Positions 8,459-15,754 of a DNA stretch of 35,342 nt are shown here, piece by piece; the first letter of the stretch is position 1; each line of letters opens with the position of its first letter. The translations under genes were made by a program, and so were the position numbers. The stretch lies in NCBI GenBank assembly GCA_025055835.1, contig JANWWR010000076.1, positions 1-35,342 on the forward strand, written 5' to 3'. The notes beneath the pieces were generated by a model. The model saw only the letters and a list, made by a program, of their open reading frames with translations. It did not search any database and was not told the origin of the DNA. Source of the DNA: Gemmatales bacterium. GTDB taxonomy: Bacteria; Planctomycetota; Planctomycetia; Gemmatales; HRBIN36.

Positions 8459-8515
8459 AAAAAAGAAAAAAGGCGAAGGAGGTCCCCTCTAGCTCCAAGC
8501 TAATCCTCCTTCGCC
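8459..8515 (-). terminator. Strong intrinsic terminator
   Basis: An 11-bp perfect stem (8515-8505 with 8482-8472, GGCGAAGGAGG arm) contains a nested TAGCT / AGCTA hairpin (8502-8490) and is followed on the minus strand by TTTTTTCTTTTTT (8471-8459). It ends the small RNA described at 8459-8610 and any readthrough from the apgM-like gene. Confidence 0.9.
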
Positions 8516-8610
8516 GCGTAACCAACGCCCCTCCCCAGAGCGTAGGTACGTCGAATTGTCACGTCTGAAGCAGCCTCGGCGTGGCTCGCCAAGGCCGTCT
8601 CGCCTCAGAC
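8459..8610 (-). ncRNA. Candidate small structured RNA, about 150 nt
   Basis: A near-consensus promoter points into this stretch and a strong terminator ends it, with no credible ORF between. Three hairpins can be drawn. H1 begins at the predicted 5' end: GTCTGA (8610-8605) pairs with TCAGAC (8568-8563), enclosing an 8-bp stem (8594-8587 with 8581-8574, one G-U). H2 pairs 8550-8540 with 8528-8517, with a bulge and one mismatch, exposing a G-rich loop (8539-8529). H3 is the terminator. I do not recognise it as SRP RNA, tmRNA, 6S RNA, RNase P or a known riboswitch. It could be a trans-acting sRNA, or a leader of the pseudokinase gene, although that gene has its own promoter. Confidence 0.65.
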
Positions 8611-8615
8611 ACGCA

Positions 8616-8643
8616 ACTATAGGTCAGCGTGCGCCGATGTCAA
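8616..8643 (-). promoter_or_regulatory. Promoter of the candidate small RNA
   Basis: On the minus strand TTGACA (8643-8638), a 16-nt spacer and TATAGT (8621-8616) form the best promoter in the window. The predicted start near 8609 coincides with the first paired bases of hairpin H1. It lies 37 nt past the stop of the apgM-like gene. Confidence 0.75.
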
Positions 8644-8679
8644 CCGGTCCGGGCAAATTCGCCGTGCTTCTGCTGACGC

Positions 8680-9909
8680 TTAACTTTCGTCATTGCCTGA
8701 AAAGCTTACGGCTCGATTCAGGAAACGAGCCATGAGCCGCCAGCCGGGATCGAAGCAGTGATTCGACGCCGCCGCCTCTTGCTCGTCGTAACCTCGGAAT
8801 CCCCCGATTGACACCCCACTGCCACTGACCAGCCAGGGAACGAAACCATGGGCGTGAGCACGGGTCCGGACTGGCGTCGGATGGTCCGGCGAGACCAGAA
8901 TCCGCCAGTCGCCGAAGCTCGGCATGGCTTCGCTCAGCGGCCCGACGATGTGCTCGTCAATCGCTTCCAACGCCGCGATCTTGGCATCAAGCCGTCCTTC
9001 GTGGGACGCTTCGTCCGGGGCTTCGACGTGAACGCAGACCAGATCGGCTTTTCGAAGGGCTTCCACGGCGGCGCGGCCCTGAGCGGCGTAGTCGTTGTCC
9101 AGATAGTCCGTCACGCCGGGCACGTCGAGAACTTTCCAGCCTAGCAAAGCGCCGACGCCGCGGACCAGATCCACGCCAGTGATGATGACACCGCTCGGCC
9201 CGTACCTGCTCGCAAACGATTCCAGACGCGGAGCCTGACCGAGACCCCAGAGCCAGACCTGTGTCGCCGTTCGCTTACCGCTGTGACGGCGGGTCTGATT
9301 CACGGGATGTTCGGCCAGGACAGCTTGACTGCGCTGCATCAAGTCCACAAGCAGATCCGCTCCCGGGCCCCGGGGCAGATGCCGATCAATCGGCTGATCG
9401 GGGATGTCGTGGGGAGGCTGCGTTTTCGTTTCCGCCTGAAACGGACCGCCGTCATCGCTCCGCCAGATGAGCAGGTTGCGATAGCCCACGCCGGGATAGA
9501 ACTCCAGGCCCTTTCGACCCAAGGCCTCACTAAGCGCCCCGATCAGTTCTCGGGCCTCTTCGCTGCTGATATGTCCGGCGGTAAAGTCCCGCATGACGCC
9601 GTCTTCGATGGTGACGAGGTTGCAGCGGATGGCCCAGTCCTTGGGGCCGAGGCGGATTCCGCGGGCGGCAGCTTCCAGCGGGGCCCGGCCGGTGTAGCAC
9701 TCCAGCGGGTCGTAGCCGAACAGACTCAGCGTCGCCACGTCGCTGGCCGGGGTGAGACTGGCGGGCACGTTGTTCGACCGGCCGACGCAGCCGGTGCGGG
9801 CCAGGGCGTCCATGTGCGGGGTCCGGGCCGCCTGAAGCGGAGTCCGTCCGCCCAGGGCTTCCTGCGGTTCGTCGGCACAGCCGTCGGGTATGACGATGGC
9901 GTATTTCAT
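8680..9909 (-). CDS. apgM: ApgM-type phosphoglycerate mutase family protein, probable homoserine kinase
   Basis: A 409-residue member of the alkaline-phosphatase superfamily branch that contains archaeal-type cofactor-independent phosphoglycerate mutases. Visible are the metal ligand D9 in VIPDG, the nucleophile region TPASDVATLSLFGYDP with S56, and the later metal-binding sets EAPDEASHEG, SPDHPTP and HAHGFVPW. A subset of this family (the TIGR02535 type) is proposed to be a homoserine kinase, because it sits beside threonine-pathway genes in genomes lacking thrB. Here it lies 34 bp behind homoserine dehydrogenase on the same strand, which favours that role. True phosphoglycerate mutase activity remains possible. 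The start is ATG 9909, with only a weak GAGAAAG site, fitting co-translation from the hom transcript. Confidence 0.85.
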   Translation of the reverse strand: MKYAIVIPDGCADEPQEALGGRTPLQAARTPHMDALARTGCVGRSNNVPASLTPASDVATLSLFGYDPLECYTGRAPLEAAARGIRLGPKDWAIRCNLVTIEDGVMRDFTAGHISSEEARELIGALSEALGRKGLEFYPGVGYRNLLIWRSDDGGPFQAETKTQPPHDIPDQPIDRHLPRGPGADLLVDLMQRSQAVLAEHPVNQTRRHSGKRTATQVWLWGLGQAPRLESFASRYGPSGVIITGVDLVRGVGALLGWKVLDVPGVTDYLDNDYAAQGRAAVEALRKADLVCVHVEAPDEASHEGRLDAKIAALEAIDEHIVGPLSEAMPSFGDWRILVSPDHPTPVRTRAHAHGFVPWLVSGSGVSIGGFRGYDEQEAAASNHCFDPGWRLMARFLNRAVSFSGNDES

Positions 9910-9943
9910 GGGCTTTCTCGATGCGTTTCACAATCCCCGGGAC

Positions 9944-11245
9944 CTACCAATCGGCGACCGGAAAGTAGGCACATGGAGCCGTCACGCAGGGCAGCCGATC
10001 CAGAGTCTCGACCGCCTTCCGCAACTCACCCAGGAAGGCATCGTGGCTGCGGATGACGATCGGCACGGAGATGCCCTCCTGATCGTCGAGCGATTCATGC
10101 TGCACGACGCTGGCGATGCTGATGTGATGATCCGCCAACACGGAAGCGACCTGGGCAAGGGTGCCAGGACGGTCGATGACGTTGAGCCGCAGGTAGAACC
10201 GGCTCTTGATGGACGAAGCGGAGCGGAAGCGCAGCCGTCGGCAGTTGGTCCACAGCCGCAGGGTGCGGAAGGTCAGTTGGGCGCTGCCGATGGCCAGGTC
10301 CACCAGATCGGAGACGACGGCGCTGGCGGTCGGCATCTGACCCGCGCCGGGACCATAGAACATCGTTTCGCCCACGGCATCGCCGACGACGTGGATGGCG
10401 TTGTTGGCTCCGCGGACGTCGGCCAGCGGATGCAGCTTGCGAACCAGGGTCGGCTCGACATGCAAGGCCAACTGCTCGTCATGGACCCAAGCCTCGGCGA
10501 TCAGCTTGATGACGTAACCGAGTTCCGAAGCGAAGGCCAGATCCGCCGGATGCAGCACGTCGATGCCGCGGCGTTCGATGACTTCCAGCGGAATCTCGGA
10601 GCCGAAGGCGAGCCGGGCCAAAATGGCGAGCTTGTGGGCGGCGTCGGTGCCATCCACATCCATGCTCGGGTCGGCCTCGGCGAAGCCGCGCCGCTGGGCT
10701 TCGGCCAGAGCGGTCGGATAGTCCTGCCCCTGTTCGCTCATCTGCGTGAGAATGAAATTGCTCGTGCCGTTGAGGATGGCCTTGATCGAGGAGATGTGGT
10801 TGGCTGCCAGGCCCCGAGCGATGGCCCCGACGATCGGAATGCCGCCGCCGACGCTGGCTTCGAAGGCGACGGTGCGGTGATGTTCTCGGGCCGTGTCGAA
10901 AATCTCAGTGCCATGATGGGCCAGCACCGCCTTGTTGGCGGTGACCACGTCTTTCCCGGCTCGCAGGGCATTCAGGATGATGGTGCGAGCGGGTTCCAGT
11001 CCGCCAATCAGTTCCACGACGACGTCCACCTGCGGATCGCCCAGGGCGGGTTCGATCTGCGTCGTGATCAGGTTGCGGGGGAGCGGCACCGCTCGGGGTT
11101 TTTCGGGATGACGGACGACGACATGGCGGAGCACCAGGGGTCGGCCGGCCCGCTCGGCGAGATGGCCCTGTTGTTCGAGCAACAGCTTGGCGACGCCGCC
11201 ACCCACGACCCCGCAGCCGATCAAGGCGATGCCCAACGGTTCCAT
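9944..11245 (-). CDS. hom: Homoserine dehydrogenase
   Basis: Reduces aspartate semialdehyde to homoserine, the branch point to threonine and methionine. The protein has 433 residues. The N-terminal Rossmann motif is GIALIGCGVVGGG, the catalytic domain contains VTANKAVLAHHG, ASVGGGIPI, LNGTSNFIL and EADPSMDVDGTDAAHKLAIL, and a C-terminal ACT domain (from about residue 349, RFYLRLNVIDRPGTLA) is the usual threonine-sensing regulatory part. ATG 11245 is preferred because a strong GGTGGAG site lies 12 nt upstream; the GTG at 11263 is inside that site. The linker before the ACT domain is unusually arginine-rich (NCRRLRFRSASSIKSR). The apgM-like gene follows 34 bp downstream. It is divergent from the aldehyde dehydrogenase gene. 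Confidence 0.96.
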   Translation of the reverse strand: MEPLGIALIGCGVVGGGVAKLLLEQQGHLAERAGRPLVLRHVVVRHPEKPRAVPLPRNLITTQIEPALGDPQVDVVVELIGGLEPARTIILNALRAGKDVVTANKAVLAHHGTEIFDTAREHHRTVAFEASVGGGIPIVGAIARGLAANHISSIKAILNGTSNFILTQMSEQGQDYPTALAEAQRRGFAEADPSMDVDGTDAAHKLAILARLAFGSEIPLEVIERRGIDVLHPADLAFASELGYVIKLIAEAWVHDEQLALHVEPTLVRKLHPLADVRGANNAIHVVGDAVGETMFYGPGAGQMPTASAVVSDLVDLAIGSAQLTFRTLRLWTNCRRLRFRSASSIKSRFYLRLNVIDRPGTLAQVASVLADHHISIASVVQHESLDDQEGISVPIVIRSHDAFLGELRKAVETLDRLPCVTAPCAYFPVADW

Positions 11246-11431
11246 ACAGTGCCGTTTCTCCACCTACGCAGGATTCCCCCCGGGAAACCATCTAAGAGAC
11301 AATCGAAATTAGCATATGGATCGGAGGAGGGATTCTGTTTGTCCCTCGCGGCCATCTCGGCTAATTTACCGGGGTCGGGAGAAGATGCAGGCGTAGTTCC
11401 CGTTGACACCTTTGGGAAAGGAGGCGTTGAA

Positions 11432-12910
11432 ATGGCGACCGCCACTGTGCGTTCGGCTCCGGTGAAGCGACCCGTGGTGAAGGACCAGCCGTTGTTCATC
11501 GGGGGCAAGTTCGTGGACAGCGTGGGCAACAAGACGTTTCCCGCCATCGATCCGTCCACGGGCGAAGTGCTTTGTCAGGTCCAGGAAGCGACCACTGAGG
11601 ACGTGGATCGGGCCGTCAAGGCTGCCCGCAAGGCCCTCGAACAAGGCCCGTGGAAGAAGACCGACGCCGCCGATCGCGGCCGAATGCTCTACCGGCTGGC
11701 CGACCTCATCGAAAAGGAGGCTGAGGAGCTGGCCGCTCTCGAATCGCTCAACAGTGGCAAGACGATCAGTGACTCCCGCGGCGACCTGCAAGCCGTCGTC
11801 AACACGCTCCGCTACTACGCCGGCTGGGCCGACAAGATCGAAGGCCGCACCGTGCCCGTCCGCGGCAACTTCCTGTCGTACACGCTGCGGCAGCCGGTCG
11901 GCGTCATTGGGCAGATCATTCCGTGGAACTTTCCGCTGCTCATGCTGGCGTGGAAGTGGGGACCGGCCCTGGCCTGCGGCAACACCATCGTCATGAAGCT
12001 GGCCGAGCAGACGCCGCTCTCCGGCATGCGTGTCGCCGAACTGTCTCTCGAAGCCGGGTTCCCCGAAGGCGTCATCAATGTCCTCAATGGCTACGGTGAA
12101 ACCACAGGCCATGCCATCGTGGTGCATCCCGACGTGGACAAGATCGCCTTCACCGGTCATTACGAAACGGCCAAGATCATCGCCAAGAACGCCGCCGACA
12201 CGCTCAAGCGCTGCACTTTCGAGTTGGGCGGCAAAAGCCCCAACGTCATCTTTGCCGATGCCGATCTCGACAAAGCCGTGGACGGGGCCTTCCACGCCAT
12301 CTACTTCCACGGCGGCCAGTGCTGCACCGCCGGCAGCCGACTCTTCGTCGAGCAGAGGATCCAGAAGGAGTTCGTCGAGCGGCTGGCGGAGAAGTCCAAG
12401 AAGCGCAAGCTCGGGGACCCGCTCGATCCGTCCACCGAACAGGGTCCGCAGGTGTCCCAGGAGCAGATGCAAAAGATTCTCGGCTACGTCGAGAAGGGGC
12501 AGCAGGAAGGGGCGAAGCTGGTCGTCGGCGGCAAGCGGTTCGGCAATCGCGGCTTCTTCGTTGAGCCGACCATCTTCGAGAACGTCCGGGACGACATGGC
12601 CATCGCTCGGGACGAAATTTTCGGTCCGGTAGTCAGCGTGTTGCCGTTCAAAGACTTCAACGAGGTTGTGGAGCGGGCCAACAATACCTACTACGGTTTG
12701 GCCGCCGCCATCTGGACCAAGGACATCGACAAGGCCCACACCTTCGCTCGGGAGGTCAAGGCCGGCACGGTCTGGGTCAATTGCTACCACGTCGTGGACA
12801 CGTCCACGCCGTTCGGCGGATTCAAGATGTCAGGCCAGGGACGCGAAAACGGCGAAGCGGCTCTGGAGCATTACACGGAGATCAAGACGGTGACGATCAA
12901 ACTGTCGTGA
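11432..12910 (+). CDS. Aldehyde dehydrogenase (NAD(P)+)
   Basis: A 492-residue ALDH-superfamily enzyme oxidising an aldehyde to its acid, close to the classical ALDH1/2 and betaine-aldehyde groups. Seen are the cofactor segment IIPWNFPLLMLAWKWGPALA, the general-base motif FELGGKSPN with E264, and GQCCTAG with the catalytic C298. The C-terminal PFGGFKMSGQGRENG is also typical. ATG 11432 has an excellent AAAGGAGG site at 11418-11424. The same frame stays open for another 1.5 kb upstream, but that part is an artefact antisense to hom. The substrate cannot be assigned. It stands alone and ends before a cluster of palindromic repeats. Confidence 0.95.
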   Translation: MATATVRSAPVKRPVVKDQPLFIGGKFVDSVGNKTFPAIDPSTGEVLCQVQEATTEDVDRAVKAARKALEQGPWKKTDAADRGRMLYRLADLIEKEAEELAALESLNSGKTISDSRGDLQAVVNTLRYYAGWADKIEGRTVPVRGNFLSYTLRQPVGVIGQIIPWNFPLLMLAWKWGPALACGNTIVMKLAEQTPLSGMRVAELSLEAGFPEGVINVLNGYGETTGHAIVVHPDVDKIAFTGHYETAKIIAKNAADTLKRCTFELGGKSPNVIFADADLDKAVDGAFHAIYFHGGQCCTAGSRLFVEQRIQKEFVERLAEKSKKRKLGDPLDPSTEQGPQVSQEQMQKILGYVEKGQQEGAKLVVGGKRFGNRGFFVEPTIFENVRDDMAIARDEIFGPVVSVLPFKDFNEVVERANNTYYGLAAAIWTKDIDKAHTFAREVKAGTVWVNCYHVVDTSTPFGGFKMSGQGRENGEAALEHYTEIKTVTIKLS

Positions 12911-12965
12911 ACCCTCTGCTCTGCATGAACTGACAACCGCGGCGAGCTGGGCGCTCAAGATCATC

Positions 12966-12993
12966 GGCGAGCGGGAAGCGTGAGTTTCCCGGT
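12966..12993 (+). repeat. Palindromic GNRA-loop repeat, copy 1
   Basis: GGCGAGC, arm GGGAAGC, loop GTGA, arm GTTTCCC, then GGT. The arms pair with one G-T wobble. The flanks (12961-13000) match copy 3 at 38 of 40 positions. Confidence 0.8.
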
Positions 12994-13054
12994 CTGCGCT
13001 CTGCTCGCCTGTCACCTGTAACCCGAAGCGTCAGCGAGGGTGAGAAGTCGGGCC

Positions 13055-13082
13055 ACCGGGGCACTTACGTGCCCCGCTCGCC
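13055..13082 (-). repeat. Palindromic GNRA-loop repeat, copy 2 (inverted)
   Basis: Read on the minus strand it is GGCGAGC, arm GGGGCAC, loop GTAA, arm GTGCCCC, then GGT. It has the same ends and loop type as copies 1 and 3 with both arms changed together. A related, imperfect element with CCCGAAGC / GCGAGGG around GTCA lies just before it at 13022-13040. Confidence 0.75.
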
Positions 13083-13114
13083 TCTTCGTCGCAGTTTTGT
13101 TCATCGTCCTCATC

Positions 13115-13142
13115 GGGGAGCGGGAAGCGTGAGCTTCCCGGT
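13115..13142 (+). repeat. Palindromic GNRA-loop repeat, copy 3
   Basis: GGGGAGC, arm GGGAAGC, loop GTGA, arm GCTTCCC, then GGT. The stem is perfect. The three copies fill the gap between the convergent aldehyde dehydrogenase and the gene at 13174, where they could help end transcription. Confidence 0.8.
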
Positions 13143-13173
13143 CTGCGCTAACCTCCCGCTCGCCCTTTTCACG

Positions 13174-13896
13174 CTATGACGACCCAGCCTTGCGAATGGA
13201 GAAGGGCCATTCCGGCATCCCGCGCAGGCTGGGATCAAGCGACCGGCCCTTGACCCGCAACGCCCCGTCTTTCAGTTCCAATTCCCTTAGCTGCACGCCG
13301 GGATCGCGACGGTCGGCCTGGAGTCGGAAAACCGCCACCGGATGGCCGTCTTTGCGGTACCATTGCACGTCAATGTTGTTCTGCCGCGCTCCTTCGGTGA
13401 GTTCCTGCTGAAGAAACCGCGGCGACAAGGGAATCGCGCCGGCCTTGAAACTTTCGATTTCCAGAGCCAGCGTGTTCGGTTCGCGCGGGGCGATCCAGAC
13501 CTTGCCTTCGAGCGAAACCACCGTGTTGAAGTCCGGCCCGCCGTAGCGGAAGGCCAGAAACAGCTTGCCGGGCCGCAGAGCGACGCGCGGCTCCGAAATC
13601 TGCTCGGGCAGTTGTCGAGCCAGGTTCGACTCGACGAAATCCTCCGCCAGCCAGCTATTGATTTGCTGTTCCGTGAATTCGGCTTCCCAGTCGTCCTCGT
13701 TCTGGATTTCGTTGAACAGGTCAAAGGCTCGTTTCTCGAACTCCTGGGAAAGCCGAACCCGATCCGGACCCGCCGGCATCTCGGCTTGAACGTACAGCTC
13801 CGGTTCGCAACTCAACAGCCAGACCACCACCGTGAGCACCACCGCTCCCAGCAAGACGATCAGTCCCAGGGTCACGAGAAAGGATTTTCGGCTCAC
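13174..13896 (-). CDS. Membrane-anchored protein of unknown function
   Basis: The 240-residue product starts with a short basic stretch and one strong membrane helix (about residues 6-28, LVTLGLIVLLGAVVLTVVVW), followed by a soluble domain, so it is probably anchored with its C-terminus outside. The soluble part alternates acidic helices (FEKRAFDLFNEIQNEDDW) with beta-rich segments (FNTVVSLEGKVWIAP, LRELELKDGALRVKG) and is reminiscent of lipid- or polymer-binding beta proteins, but I recognise no family. GTG 13896 is chosen because GAGGG lies about 10 nt upstream and because a good promoter (13965-13993) fits. The longer start at TTG 13926 would add ten residues with no ribosome-binding support. 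The gene stands alone; its 3' end faces the repeat cluster. Confidence 0.7.
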   Translation of the reverse strand: MSRKSFLVTLGLIVLLGAVVLTVVVWLLSCEPELYVQAEMPAGPDRVRLSQEFEKRAFDLFNEIQNEDDWEAEFTEQQINSWLAEDFVESNLARQLPEQISEPRVALRPGKLFLAFRYGGPDFNTVVSLEGKVWIAPREPNTLALEIESFKAGAIPLSPRFLQQELTEGARQNNIDVQWYRKDGHPVAVFRLQADRRDPGVQLRELELKDGALRVKGRSLDPSLRGMPEWPFSIRKAGSS

Positions 13897-13964
13897 GAGA
13901 GGCCCTCGGACATCCGGAGACAGCAAGACACCTGGATTCTGGTGCCGCTTCCCAACCCGCGCGC

Positions 13965-13993
13965 ATCCTAGCGCTTAAGGCACTCTCGGTCAA
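13965..13993 (-). promoter_or_regulatory. Promoter of the membrane-anchored protein gene
   Basis: On the minus strand TTGACC (13993-13988), a 17-nt spacer and TAGGAT (13970-13965) predict a start near 13958 and a leader of about 60 nt. Confidence 0.6.
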
Positions 13994-14157
13994 TCGCAGG
14001 TAGCGGGGCGCTTAAACCGGGCGGTTTACGCTGCTCGAGCGTCCTGGTGCCGTCAAACATGGATTAAGGCAGGCAAATATTCCGATTATTTGGCCGATCT
14101 GGCCATTCTGCTTGCTAAGGAAGTTTGGTAAAGAGAAGCAAAGAAAGGCAATCCGCA

Positions 14158-15576
14158 TCAGGCCAGGATGGCGTGGATGACTTCGCCGTGGACGTCGGTC
14201 AGCCGCATATCGCGACCGCCGAAGCGGTAGGTGAGCCGCTTGTGATCGAGGCCGAGCAGATGAAGCATGGTGGCATGCAGGTCGTGGATTTCGACTTTGT
14301 TCTCGACGGCGAAGTAGCCGTACTCGTCCGTCGCACCATACACGGTCCCGCCCTTGACCCCGCCGCCCGCCAGCCAGATCGAGAAGCCGAACGGATTGTG
14401 GTCCCGGCCGTCCGAGCCTTGGGCCATGGGCGTCCGGCCGAACTCCCCGGCCCAGACAACCAGCGTCCGCTCCAGCAGACCGCGGGACTTCAGGTCCTTC
14501 AGCAAGGCCCCGATGGGCTGGTCCGTGGCCCGAGCGTTGTTCTGATGGCCGGTCCGCAGGTCACTGTGCTGGTCCCAGCGATCCGCGCCGACGTTGGGGC
14601 AGGTCACTTCCACGAAGCGCACGCCCCGCTCGATCAGTCGTCGAGCCAGCAGGCATTGCGTGGCGTAGATGCGCGTCGGTTCGTAGTCCGAATCCAGCCC
14701 GTAGAGCCGCTTCGTCGCCTCGGTCTCGCCGCTGAGGTCGAGTAGTTCCGGCACCGCTGCCTGCATGCGGAACGCGAGTTCGTAATTGGCGATAGCCGAT
14801 TCCAGGGCGTCGCTGGCAGGCAGATGCGCTTTGGCTTGATGGTCCAGACGTCGCAGCAGGTCGAGCTTGCTGCGTTGAAGCCCTGGTGTTTTTTCGCGCG
14901 GTTCCAGATTGGCGACCGGGGCTTTGCCGTGTCGGAACACTGACCCTTGGAACGTGGCCGGGAGAAACCCGCTGTTGAAGTTATCCAGACCGCCGGGCGG
15001 AATCAGGCCGCCGTTGAGAACGACGAAACCAGGCAAATCGCGGCAAACGCTGCCCAGCCCGTAGGTGATCCACGCCCCCATGCTCGGCCGGCCCTGCTGT
15101 CCGTGCCCAGTGTGCAGGAAGTAATTAGCGTTGGTGTGCTCTGAGAAGTTGGAGGTCATGGAGCGGATGACGGCGAGGTCATCCACGCACTCGGCAATAT
15201 GCGGCAGAAGATCACTGACCGGGATGCCGGACTGCCCGCGGGGTCGAAACGCCCAGGGGGATTTCATCACTTTGCCGACGTTGTTGAACTGCGTGGCCGG
15301 CACCTTCATCTTGATCGGCTCGCCATGCTCCCGCTCCAACCGTGGCTTCGGATCGAAGGTGTCCACCTGGGACGGGCCGCCGTCCATGTAGAGGAAGATG
15401 ACGCTGTCTGCCCGGGGAGGATGGTGTGTCCGGAGAGTCGCGTCAGCGAGAACGGAGCCGCCGAAACGCTCATCGGCCAACAAAGCGCTGAGGGCCACAG
15501 CCCCAAAGCCGTTGGCGCAGCGGATCAGCATCTCGCGGCGGGTCAGGGGTGGCGGGACGAACCGGCGGCAGTGCAT
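14158..15576 (-). CDS. DUF1501 domain-containing protein, Tat-exported
   Basis: The 472-residue protein belongs to the DUF1501 family, which has a sulfatase/alkaline-phosphatase-like fold and is greatly expanded in Planctomycetes. A twin-arginine leader (LTRREMLIRCANGFGAVAL) sends it across the inner membrane folded. Family hallmarks are VIFLYMDGGPSQVDTFDPKP, LPHIAECVDDLAVIRSM, NANYFLHTGHGQQGRPSMG, EFGRTPMAQGSDGRDHNP and the closing HLLGLDHKRLTYRFGGRD. No activity is established for the family. DUF1501 genes are often paired with DUF1549/DUF1553 cytochrome genes; here there is none, and the divergent neighbour is the CxxCH heme protein, with which it shares a 178-bp intergenic region. ATG 15576 has GAGGT about 8 nt upstream. 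Confidence 0.93.
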   Translation of the reverse strand: MHCRRFVPPPLTRREMLIRCANGFGAVALSALLADERFGGSVLADATLRTHHPPRADSVIFLYMDGGPSQVDTFDPKPRLEREHGEPIKMKVPATQFNNVGKVMKSPWAFRPRGQSGIPVSDLLPHIAECVDDLAVIRSMTSNFSEHTNANYFLHTGHGQQGRPSMGAWITYGLGSVCRDLPGFVVLNGGLIPPGGLDNFNSGFLPATFQGSVFRHGKAPVANLEPREKTPGLQRSKLDLLRRLDHQAKAHLPASDALESAIANYELAFRMQAAVPELLDLSGETEATKRLYGLDSDYEPTRIYATQCLLARRLIERGVRFVEVTCPNVGADRWDQHSDLRTGHQNNARATDQPIGALLKDLKSRGLLERTLVVWAGEFGRTPMAQGSDGRDHNPFGFSIWLAGGGVKGGTVYGATDEYGYFAVENKVEIHDLHATMLHLLGLDHKRLTYRFGGRDMRLTDVHGEVIHAILA

Positions 15577-15612
15577 GGCAGGACCTCGCTAGGTCACGGC
15601 GGGTCGATCGCT

Positions 15613-15641
15613 ATTGTACCCCGGCCCAGCGGGAAAGTCAT
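15613..15641 (-). promoter_or_regulatory. Promoter of the DUF1501 gene
   Basis: On the minus strand ATGACT (15641-15636), a 17-nt spacer and TACAAT (15618-15613) predict a start near 15606, 30 nt before ATG 15576. The -10 matches consensus at five of six positions. No clear promoter was found for the divergent heme-protein gene. Confidence 0.5.
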
Positions 15642-15754
15642 CGGGTTCTCCTGGCCTGAGCGAACCATCACGACCCGGCGGGGACTGGTAGGCTGAGCGT
15701 GGGAATGATACGTTAGTTTCCGTCGAGGACACGCATTGCGACGGAGCAAGAAAC

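Noticed and set aside
8459..8610. c-di-GMP (GEMM) riboswitch controlling the PilZ protein
   Set aside because: The conserved GEMM core sequences are absent, and the downstream gene has its own promoter beyond the terminator.
9890..11431. Long plus-strand extension in frame with the aldehyde dehydrogenase (1006 codons in total)
   Set aside because: It is antisense to hom, matches no family, and the aldehyde dehydrogenase has a strong ribosome-binding site at its own ATG 11432.
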